Origin: an uncultured Lachnospiraceae bacterium
GTDB taxonomy: Bacteria; Bacillota; Clostridia; Lachnospirales; Lachnospiraceae
Length of the DNA: 10,160 nt
Reading direction: 5' to 3'
NCBI GenBank assembly: GCA_948441955.1
Contig: CAOJQZ010000081.1
Span: 1 to 10,160 of the forward strand
Part shown: positions 4,581 to 10,160 of the stretch, in pieces
How positions within the stretch are numbered: position 1 is the stretch's first letter
How the letters are laid out: every line of letters starts with the position of its first letter
Notes under the pieces: model-generated
What the model was told of the DNA's origin: nothing
Databases searched by the model: none
Seen by the model: the letters and a program-made list of their open reading frames with translations, nothing else
Position numbers and translations under genes: made by a program

Positions 4581-6692
4581 TTATACTTCAAAAATCAGAT
4601 CTCCATAGGACGGCATCGGCCACGCCTCCTTATCTACAATCATCTCAAGCTTATCCACCGGCGAACGCAGAGCCTCCATAGCAGGCACCACATGAAAATG
4701 ATAGAACCTCGCCTGATCCTCTCCCTCTTCCATGGATACTGCCTCATTTTCCGCAGCCTTAAGCTTCTCCAGGGCATTTTTCATTTCTTTAAGAAGCTCT
4801 GAAACTTCTTTTAACATTTCAAACTGCACGGAAGCATCCGCGCCTGCTTCCTTTACTGCAAGAACGGTATCTGCAAGAACCTTAGTATATTTTACAACAG
4901 CGGGAACAAACTGCTTACTCGCCATGTCGATCATTGTTCGGGCCTCAATATTGATTGCTTTTGCATAGCTTTCGAATTTTATCTCAGCACGGGATGCAAG
5001 CTCTACACGGGTGAACACCTTAAATTTCTCAAACATGGAAACCGCTTTGTCCGTTGTAAGGGCCGGAATCGCCTCCACCATAGAACGCAGATTAGGAAGT
5101 CCGCGCCTTTTTGCCTCCTTTACCCATTCGTCAGAATATCCGTTACCGTTAAACACAATTCTTTGATGGCGGGCAGCATATTTTTTTATCAGATCATGCA
5201 GCGCTTTGTCAAAATCTTCTGCCGCCTCCAGCTCGTCGCATGCCTCAGAAAATGCTTCTGCAACAATCGTATTAAGCACAACATTGGGGCCTGCAACAGA
5301 ATCTCTGGATCCAACCATACGAAATTCAAATTTATTGCCTGTAAACGCAAATGGAGACGTTCTGTTCCGGTCAGTAGCGTCTTTTGCCAGATCAGGAAGG
5401 GTCCTTACGCCTGTCTCAAGAGTTCCGCTTTTAATACTGTGGGTTGCAGCGCCCGTACTGATAAGCTGCTCTAAAACATCCTCCAGCTGTTCACCAAGAA
5501 ATACGGATATAATTGCCGGCGGCGCCTCGTTGGATCCCAGCCTGTGATCATTTCCCGGGTCAGAGGCAGACTCCCGGAGCAAATCGGCGTGAATGTCCAC
5601 TGCCTTTAAAATACATGTAAGTACAAGCAGAAACTGAATATTTTCATGGGGCGTTTTTCCAGGATCCAAAAGATTCCTGCCGTCGTCTGTTATCAAAGAC
5701 CAGTTATTGTGTTTGCCGGAGCCGTTCACGCCTGCAAAGGGCTTCTCATGAAGCAGGCATTTCATGCCGTGGCGGGCGGCAACCTTTTTTAATGTCAGCA
5801 TAACCAGATGATTATGATCGACAGCAACATTCGCCGCCGCATAAATCGGTGCCAGCTCGTGCTGGGCCGGCGCCGCTTCATTATGCTGTGTTTTAGCGCT
5901 GACTCCAACTTTCCACAGCTCTTCATTGACATCCTTCATAAAACCGGCAATTCTCTGCCGGATAATTCCAAAATAATGATCATCCAGCTCCTGCCCTTTC
6001 GGAGGCATCGCTCCAAACAGAGTACGGCCTGTATAGATCAGATCCTTTCTTTCCTGGAACTTCTTAGCATCCACAAGAAAATATTCCTGTTCCGGACCGA
6101 CAGACGGCGTCACCTTTTTAGATGTGGTATTTCCAAACAGACGCAGAAGCCTTAAGGACTGTTCATTAATGGCCTCCATAGACCGGAGCAGCGGCGTCTT
6201 CTGATCAAGAGCTTCGCCTGTATAGGAACAAAACGCTGTAGGAATGCAAAGTGTAGCGCCCGCCGCGTCATGTCTTACAAAGGCCGGTGACGTGCAGTCC
6301 CACGCCGTATAGCCTCTTGCTTCAAAGGTTGCCCTTAATCCCCCTGACGGAAAAGAAGATGCATCCGGCTCCCCTTTAATCAGCTCTTTACCGGAAAAGC
6401 TCATCAGAACCTTCCCGCTTGGAAGGGGCGCCGAGATAAAAGAGTCATGCTTCTCCGCAGTGACGCCTGTAAGCGGCTGAAACCAGTGGGTATAGTGTGT
6501 CGCGCCCTTTTCAATCGCCCATTCCTTCATCTCATGTGCAATAACATCCGCAGTAGCAAGATCCAGTTCCTTCCCTTCTTCAATCATCTTTTTCAAATCT
6601 TTGTATACCTTTTTCGGAAGCCTCTCCTGCATAACGGTATCATTAAACACATCTTCCCCAAAAATTTCTGTCACTTTAACCGGTTCACCCAT
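4581..6692 (-). CDS. glnN: Glutamine synthetase type III
   Basis: Cytosolic ATP-dependent ligase forming glutamine from glutamate and ammonia. At 703 residues it matches the large GSIII family and not the roughly 440-residue GSI. Signatures seen: HWFQP (69-73), EKHDSF (80-85), GPEQEYFLVD (199-208, metal and glutamate-binding acids), HNEAAPAQHELAPI (270-283), KPFAGVNGSGKHNNWS (317-332) and NRTSPFAFTGNKFEFR (443-458). A helical, lysine/glutamate-rich C-terminal region follows. The ATG at 6692 is preferred: AAAGGA lies about 12 nt upstream, slightly far. An in-frame GTG at 6701 is too close to that RBS. The gene begins after a promoter (6771-6799) and an intrinsic terminator (6719-6749) in its own leader, so expression probably depends on read-through or antitermination. 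The HAAS-like gene follows 13 bp downstream. Confidence 0.97.
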   Translation of the reverse strand: MGEPVKVTEIFGEDVFNDTVMQERLPKKVYKDLKKMIEEGKELDLATADVIAHEMKEWAIEKGATHYTHWFQPLTGVTAEKHDSFISAPLPSGKVLMSFSGKELIKGEPDASSFPSGGLRATFEARGYTAWDCTSPAFVRHDAAGATLCIPTAFCSYTGEALDQKTPLLRSMEAINEQSLRLLRLFGNTTSKKVTPSVGPEQEYFLVDAKKFQERKDLIYTGRTLFGAMPPKGQELDDHYFGIIRQRIAGFMKDVNEELWKVGVSAKTQHNEAAPAQHELAPIYAAANVAVDHNHLVMLTLKKVAARHGMKCLLHEKPFAGVNGSGKHNNWSLITDDGRNLLDPGKTPHENIQFLLVLTCILKAVDIHADLLRESASDPGNDHRLGSNEAPPAIISVFLGEQLEDVLEQLISTGAATHSIKSGTLETGVRTLPDLAKDATDRNRTSPFAFTGNKFEFRMVGSRDSVAGPNVVLNTIVAEAFSEACDELEAAEDFDKALHDLIKKYAARHQRIVFNGNGYSDEWVKEAKRRGLPNLRSMVEAIPALTTDKAVSMFEKFKVFTRVELASRAEIKFESYAKAINIEARTMIDMASKQFVPAVVKYTKVLADTVLAVKEAGADASVQFEMLKEVSELLKEMKNALEKLKAAENEAVSMEEGEDQARFYHFHVVPAMEALRSPVDKLEMIVDKEAWPMPSYGDLIFEV

Positions 6693-6718
6693 ATTTCCCA
6701 CATTTCCTTTCTATTAAC

Positions 6719-6749
6719 AAAAAGGCACTCCAACCAATGTCGGAACGCC
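6719..6749 (-). terminator. Intrinsic terminator in the glnN leader, possible attenuator
   Basis: On the minus strand GGCGTTCCGAC (6749-6739) pairs with GTTGGAGTGCC (6734-6724) across the loop ATTG: 11 continuous pairs including three G-U, followed by TTTTT (6723-6719). It lies 73 bp after the fba stop, downstream of the glnN promoter, and only about 27 bp before the glnN ATG. It can therefore end fba transcripts and also stop transcripts started at the glnN promoter. No promoter fits between it and glnN. Confidence 0.75.
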
Positions 6750-6770
6750 TCTCTTCTTTTTACGCCTGTT

Positions 6771-6799
6771 AGTATAACTCAATCCACCAGAAAAGACAA
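6771..6799 (-). promoter_or_regulatory. Sigma-A promoter of glnN
   Basis: TTGTCT (6799-6794), 17-bp spacer, TATACT (6776-6771) on the minus strand: 4/6 and 5/6 consensus matches. The predicted start near 6764 gives a leader of about 70 nt that contains the terminator hairpin. The 32-bp block 6769-6800 matches the fba promoter block 7751-7782 at 24 positions. No GlnR/TnrA-type palindrome was recognised nearby. Confidence 0.65.
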
Positions 6800-6821
6800 G
6801 CGAAATTTTTACGGTCCCGCA

Positions 6822-7685
6822 TTAAGCTTTTCCAACTGAACCAAATAACTCCATTTTCTCTTTTACCTTTGCGATAATTGCTTCATAACCTGGCTTCAAT
6901 AATTTACGCGGATCATATCCTTTTCCTTCACGATCCTTGCCTGCTTCAATGTACTCGCGTGTAGCGTCTGCAAACACAAGCTGACACTCTGTATTCACAT
7001 TAATCTTTGCAACGCCTAAATCAATTGCCTTCTTAATCATATCGTCCGGAATTCCTGTTCCTCCGTGAAGAACTAACGGCATATCGCCTGTAAGCTTCTG
7101 AATAGCATCCAATGTCTCAAAGCTTAAACCTGCCCAGTTTTCCGGATATTTTCCATGAATGTTGCCGATACCTGCCGCCAGCATGTCTACGCCAAGATCC
7201 GCAATCATCTTGCATTCACCCGGATCTGCACACTCACCCTGTCCTACAACACCGTCTTCCTCGCCTCCGATTGCACCGACCTCTGCCTCAAGAGACATTC
7301 CTTTCTCTTTACAGATTTCAATCAGCTCTTTTGTCTTTGCAACATTTTCCTCAATTGGATACTTGGACCCGTCAAACATAATGGAGGTAAATCCTGCTTC
7401 AATACATTTCTTGCATCCATCATAGCTTCCGTGATCAAGATGCGTAGCAACAGGAACTGTAATTCCCATCTCTTCAACCATAGCCGCAACCATATCCTGT
7501 ACAGTCTTAAACCCTGTCATGTACTTTCCGGCGCCCTCGGATACACCCAGGATAACCGGGGATTTTGTCTCCTCGGCCGCTGTCAGAATAGCCTTTGTCC
7601 ACTCAAGATTGTTAATGTTGAACTGGCCTACTGCGTAGTGGCCTGCTACAGCTTTTTCAAGCATCTCTTTTGCTGATACTAACAT
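6822..7685 (-). CDS. fba: Class II fructose-bisphosphate aldolase
   Basis: Zinc-dependent aldolase cleaving fructose 1,6-bisphosphate to dihydroxyacetone phosphate and glyceraldehyde 3-phosphate in glycolysis, and running in reverse in gluconeogenesis. At 287 residues it has the short class IIB length. Visible active-site features: THLDHG (81-86, catalytic Asp84 and zinc-binding His85), SLEAEVG (131-137), NIHGKY (175-180, zinc His177), LHGGTGIP (206-213, zinc His207, phosphate loop) and KINVNTE (227-233). The ATG at 7685 follows GGAGG at 8 nt; an in-frame ATG at 7700 would lie upstream of that RBS. It has its own promoter and no terminator of its own before the glnN promoter. The related tagatose-bisphosphate aldolases share these motifs, so substrate preference is inferred from the overall match to glycolytic Fba. 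Confidence 0.94.
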   Translation of the reverse strand: MLVSAKEMLEKAVAGHYAVGQFNINNLEWTKAILTAAEETKSPVILGVSEGAGKYMTGFKTVQDMVAAMVEEMGITVPVATHLDHGSYDGCKKCIEAGFTSIMFDGSKYPIEENVAKTKELIEICKEKGMSLEAEVGAIGGEEDGVVGQGECADPGECKMIADLGVDMLAAGIGNIHGKYPENWAGLSFETLDAIQKLTGDMPLVLHGGTGIPDDMIKKAIDLGVAKINVNTECQLVFADATREYIEAGKDREGKGYDPRKLLKPGYEAIIAKVKEKMELFGSVGKA

Positions 7686-7752
7686 ATATAATTCCTCCAA
7701 TTTCTCCGCCGGTATGTAACATCTTCCCGACTGTGATAATTTTTCTTTTTTT

Positions 7753-7781
7753 ATTATAACTCATTGTCTAAAAAAAGACAA
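7753..7781 (-). promoter_or_regulatory. Sigma-A promoter of fba with overlapping dyad
   Basis: TTGTCT (7781-7776), 17-bp spacer, TATAAT (7758-7753) on the minus strand. Predicted start near 7746, leader about 60 nt. The -35 box forms one arm of the perfect dyad TTGTCT-N6-AGACAA (7764-7781), which extends into the spacer and could be an operator. The unusually A/T-pure region after the -10 should melt easily, consistent with high expression of a glycolytic gene. Confidence 0.75.
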
Positions 7782-7787
7782 GAATAA

Positions 7788-7840
7788 AGCGTCATGCAAA
7801 TGCTTAATAAAAGTTTAAATCCCTGCATATGCATGACGCT
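7788..7840 (-). terminator. Long imperfect hairpin, probable end of the sugar operon
   Basis: AGCGTCATGCA (7788-7798) pairs with TGCATGACGCT (7830-7840); after one mismatch four further pairs (7800-7803 with 7825-7828) extend the stem to 16 positions, with a 21-nt A/T-rich loop. It begins 20 bp after the stop of the oxidoreductase gene. On the minus strand it is followed by TTTATTCTTGTCTTTTTTT, an interrupted U-rich tail that overlaps the fba -35. The large loop is atypical for an intrinsic terminator, so mRNA 3'-end protection or a protein site remains possible. Confidence 0.55.
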
Positions 7841-7860
7841 CCTGCATCCTCCTTCTGTAT

Positions 7861-8889
7861 CTAATATTTTACTTCTACGGGCATCCGTGTTTTAGCAGAT
7901 TCCATAATCGCAAGTATAGCAAGAACCGTATTGGCCGAATCCTTCAGTGTCACCGGAAATTCCCTGCCTGAAAGAATACAGTCAACAAATCCACTGATAC
8001 TCTGGAATGCAAATCCGTGGTGCTTTCCAAATATTTTATTCTGCACAATTACATCTGGCACAGTAACCTTATCATCTGTATATTGCTGGATCATATTATG
8101 ATTGCTTGCATCAATACTGATCATGCCCTTATCTCCCAGCACATTAAACTTAATATCATTTACGCAGGGATTTGCGTTTGGAGTAATCCAGCCGTTTTCC
8201 ATCTGCGCAATTCCGCCGTTACAGAATTCGATTGTGGTCAGATACTCATCTACCGTATCCACTCCCCTGTCCTTTAAAACTCCCTCTCGGCTTACGCTGT
8301 ACACACGTTTTACCTCATCATGGAAAAACCATCGCAGCGTATCGAGACTATGACTTCCCAGGAACCAGAGAATGGACGATTTTGCAGCCCAGGGAAGCAT
8401 ATCTGTGGCAACCCATTTCACATCATTCAGCCTCATATATGCACTGTAAATATTCCCCAGCTCTCCTCTGTCCACCGCCTCATGGGCCGCATGAAAGGGA
8501 GGACTCCATCGGTTGTGGAGATCTACCATAGCCCTTACATTATTCTTTTCTACTGCGTTTACAATACGGTATACGTCCTCCCTTGTTGTGGCAAGGGGCT
8601 TTTCAATCAGCATATTTTTCTTATGCTCCGCTGCTGCCTCTGCAATATCTGCATGCGCAAAATCCGGCGTTACGATTGCGACTGCGTCGCAGTCTGCTTT
8701 TTTAAACATCTCATTATAATCATCATATACTTCCTTAATCCCCAGCTTCGCTGCCATCGCCTCTGCCTTGGCACGATTCATATCACAGATTGCATTTACC
8801 TCTGCAAATGGATGCTCCTGGTATATCCGTGCATGATTCTCACCCCAGATTCCGGCACCCACGATTGCCATCTTAAGCTTTAAACTCAT
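7861..8889 (-). CDS. Gfo/Idh/MocA-family NAD(P)-dependent oxidoreductase
   Basis: Predicted sugar or polyol dehydrogenase, 342 residues, typical length. The N-terminal Rossmann fold begins MAIVGAGIWGENH with dinucleotide motif GAGIWG (11-16); an acidic Asp37 at the end of the second strand (ICDMN) favours NAD over NADP. The family signature EKPLA (96-100) supplies the lysine near the hydride-transfer site, and GSHSLDTLRW (178-187) carries the histidine/aspartate active-site pair. The C-terminal alpha/beta domain forms the substrate pocket. The ATG at 8889 has GGGGGA about 6 nt upstream. It starts 25 bp after the end of the permease gene in the same operon, so it probably oxidises the sugar, inositol or polyol imported by that transporter. 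Substrate cannot be deduced. No defects are seen. Confidence 0.93.
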   Translation of the reverse strand: MSLKLKMAIVGAGIWGENHARIYQEHPFAEVNAICDMNRAKAEAMAAKLGIKEVYDDYNEMFKKADCDAVAIVTPDFAHADIAEAAAEHKKNMLIEKPLATTREDVYRIVNAVEKNNVRAMVDLHNRWSPPFHAAHEAVDRGELGNIYSAYMRLNDVKWVATDMLPWAAKSSILWFLGSHSLDTLRWFFHDEVKRVYSVSREGVLKDRGVDTVDEYLTTIEFCNGGIAQMENGWITPNANPCVNDIKFNVLGDKGMISIDASNHNMIQQYTDDKVTVPDVIVQNKIFGKHHGFAFQSISGFVDCILSGREFPVTLKDSANTVLAILAIMESAKTRMPVEVKY

Positions 8890-8914
8890 TGTTTTTCCCC
8901 CTAAACTGATAATT

Positions 8915-9658
8915 TTATCCTTTTACAGAACCAAATGTCAGACCTCGTATCATATGCTTTTGTACTATAACTGCAAAAATCAATACCGGCAGTACGGCAA
9001 GCACGCCTGTTGCCGCCATCTCGCCCCATTTTACTCCTGATACGGACAGGTACATCATAACAGATGTTGGAATTGTCTTTGCCTGAATACTTGTCAGGAA
9101 ATTTGCAAACACAAATTCATTCCACGAATTAATAACACAGAAAATCGAAGTTGCAACAAGCCCGGGGGTAATCAGCGGAAGCAGAACCCGAATAATTGTA
9201 AATGGAATATTAAACGTTGTATAACAGATAATCAGCACCAGCCTCGTATCCAGAAGGCCGAATATAGATGCCATCATAAAATATGGAATTACAACCGCCA
9301 TTGGCGGAAGAAATTTCTGACTGAGCACCCAGAATGCTCTGTCCTCGCGTTTTCTCCAATTATATCTTGCAAATCCGTATGCCGCAAAGCTTCCGACCAC
9401 CAAGGAAATTAAAGTGGATATAACTGCAATAATCAGACTGTTTTTAAAGAAATCCAGAATGTTGCTCTGTTCAATAATCGTCTGATAATTCTTAAGAGTT
9501 GGCATAACAAAAATCTTTGACGGATCAAGAATATCTACCCTGTTCCGGAAGCTTACCATTATCATCCATATGAACGGAAGCAGGCAGGCTAGACAAACCA
9601 ACAGTAAAAAAATTCCCCGAAGCAGACTGACAAGCCTTCTCTTTCCTTTTCTGCTCAT
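8915..9658 (-). CDS. MalG-type sugar ABC transporter permease lacking the EAA loop
   Basis: CUT1-family inner-membrane permease, 247 residues against about 275-280 for relatives. Six hydrophobic segments remain (about 12-35, 70-95, 108-130, 137-155, 165-187, 215-235). The family elements FLPPMAVVIPYF (116-127), YTTFNIPFTI (146-155), LPLITPGL (160-167) and SWNEF (178-182) are clear. The cytoplasmic stretch that should lie between PFTI and RVLLPL, about 30 residues with the EAA---DGA motif that docks on the ATPase, is absent. The reading frame is open across the junction (9188-9196), with no stop or frameshift. The ATG at 9658 overlaps the upstream TGA by one base (TGATG) and has AAGGAGG 8 nt upstream; a GTG at 9661 is equally possible. 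FLPPMAVVIP-like sequences are common in polyol and sugar importers. Without the EAA loop, coupling to ATP hydrolysis is doubtful. Confidence 0.88.
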   Translation of the reverse strand: MSRKGKRRLVSLLRGIFLLLVCLACLLPFIWMIMVSFRNRVDILDPSKIFVMPTLKNYQTIIEQSNILDFFKNSLIIAVISTLISLVVGSFAAYGFARYNWRKREDRAFWVLSQKFLPPMAVVIPYFMMASIFGLLDTRLVLIICYTTFNIPFTIIRVLLPLITPGLVATSIFCVINSWNEFVFANFLTSIQAKTIPTSVMMYLSVSGVKWGEMAATGVLAVLPVLIFAVIVQKHMIRGLTFGSVKG

Positions 9659-10160
9659 CACACCGTCTCCTCCTTCCGCATCTTTCTAATTAAGAATTTA
9701 CTAATACACGTGGTCAGCACAAGAAGTACAAGGGCAATTGCCGCCGCTCTTCCGATCAACCCATTCTGTGCGTTTGCCATACGATAAATATGAAGGCTCA
9801 AAAACTCGGTAGCGGTTCCTGGTCCGCCCTGTGTGAGAACATATGCAATATCGAACAGCTTCAAACAGTCGATCACTCGGAACAGGAGCGTCAGGTATAC
9901 CAGCTTCTTAATCATAGGAATTGTAATATAAACTAATTCCTGAATCTTTGTTGCCCCGTCAATCGCTGCAGACTCATAGGGCTCATCCGGAACGGAACGA
10001 AGTCCCGCATACACGATCAACGTAACAAACGGCGTATACTGCCACACATCTACCAGAAGAATGGACCAAAAGGCCATTTTTTCCGACAGCCATGTCACCT
10101 TCAATCCAAGCAGCGTGTTTAGAAAATGGTTTACAATTCCATATTCTGAGTTCAGCATCA
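9658..10160 (-). CDS. MalF-type sugar ABC transporter permease, N-terminus outside window
   Basis: The C-terminal 167 or so residues of a CUT1 permease; the reading frame is open to the window edge, so roughly 110-130 N-terminal residues with the first membrane segments are missing. Clear family landmarks in order: LNSEYGIVNHFL, VDVWQYTPFVTLIVYAGL, VPDEPYESAAIDGA (the EAA motif, near 9955-9978), ITIPMIKK, and LTQGGPGTATEFLSLHIYR. Its EAA loop is intact, in contrast to the partner permease. The internal ATG at 10158 is not the true start: family members carry further membrane helices before this point. It should pair with the downstream permease, a solute-binding protein and an ATPase that lie outside the window. 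The last codon overlaps the next gene (TGATG), indicating coupled translation. Confidence 0.92.
   Translation of the reverse strand, partial: MLNSEYGIVNHFLNTLLGLKVTWLSEKMAFWSILLVDVWQYTPFVTLIVYAGLRSVPDEPYESAAIDGATKIQELVYITIPMIKKLVYLTLLFRVIDCLKLFDIAYVLTQGGPGTATEFLSLHIYRMANAQNGLIGRAAAIALVLLVLTTCISKFLIRKMRKEETV

Noticed and set aside
6719..6767. ANTAR dual-hexaloop antitermination element in the glnN leader
   Set aside because: Only one hairpin fits after the predicted start and its loop is ATTG, not a six-base loop with conserved A and G. The terminator stands, but this particular mechanism is not supported.
6762..6767. First AGGCGT copy acting as an anti-terminator strand
   Set aside because: It can pair with the 3' arm of the terminator, but it overlaps the predicted transcript start and gives only six pairs, two of them G-U, against an 11-pair stem.
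7155..7676. Plus-strand open frame of 173 codons opposite fba
   Set aside because: Shadow of the aldolase gene: no RBS or promoter, cysteine- and histidine-rich nonsense composition.
7701..7752. Riboswitch or attenuator in the fba leader
   Set aside because: The leader is about 60 nt, A/T-rich, and shows no stable hairpin or recognisable ligand-binding core.
8320..8883. Plus-strand open frame of 187 codons opposite the oxidoreductase gene
   Set aside because: Antisense shadow of a well-supported Gfo/Idh/MocA gene, with no start signals.

Overview
The window looks like a chromosomal segment of a low-to-mid-GC, endospore-forming Clostridia, most probably a Lachnospiraceae. The grounds are the type III glutamine synthetase, the order RNA methyltransferase - rdgB - YsnB-like phosphoesterase, AGGAGG-type ribosome binding sites, TTGACA/TATAAT promoters, and a small Asn-rich protein with a forespore-like promoter. 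This placement is from family knowledge and not from a database search. Every recognised protein gene is on the minus strand. The only plus-strand unit proposed is a short candidate sRNA.

Reading right to left, the direction of transcription: (1) 10160-7861 is the end of a sugar-import operon: a MalF-type ABC permease cut by the window edge, a MalG-type permease, and a Gfo/Idh/MocA oxidoreductase, closed by a long imperfect hairpin (7788-7840). The MalG-type permease lacks the cytoplasmic EAA loop that docks on the ATPase, apparently through an in-frame loss of about 30 codons. (2) 7781-6822 is a class II fructose-bisphosphate aldolase gene with its own promoter. (3) 6799-4109 is glnN (glutamine synthetase III) followed 13 bp later by a HAAS/DUF1700-like membrane protein. 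The glnN promoter is followed by an intrinsic terminator before the start codon, so glnN must be expressed through a terminator that fba also depends on. A strong bidirectional terminator closes this unit at 4047-4077.

(4) 4108-3819 has no protein gene but is dense in signals: a plus-strand promoter, a hairpin starting at the predicted transcript start, C-rich single-stranded stretches and the shared terminator, which together make an sRNA candidate of about 90 nt. It also holds a diverging minus-strand promoter. (5) 3818-2760 encodes a soluble HAMP-PAS-GGDEF diguanylate cyclase. (6) 2678-2517 is a 53-residue protein made almost wholly of N-K/Q-N-A-S repeats, with an excellent RBS, a forespore-sigma-like promoter and a strong terminator. 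(7) 2459-135 is a compact housekeeping operon: THUMP-domain RNA methyltransferase, RdgB house-cleaning pyrophosphatase and a YfcE/YsnB-type phosphoesterase, overlapping by 8 bp and then separated by 1 bp. (8) 119-1 holds a consensus promoter and the 5' part of tRNA-Pro(UGG), which runs off the window.

Most genes are ordinary core or carbohydrate metabolism. The points that deserve attention are the EAA-less permease, the Asn-rich repeat protein, the intergenic sRNA candidate and the terminator in the glnN leader.
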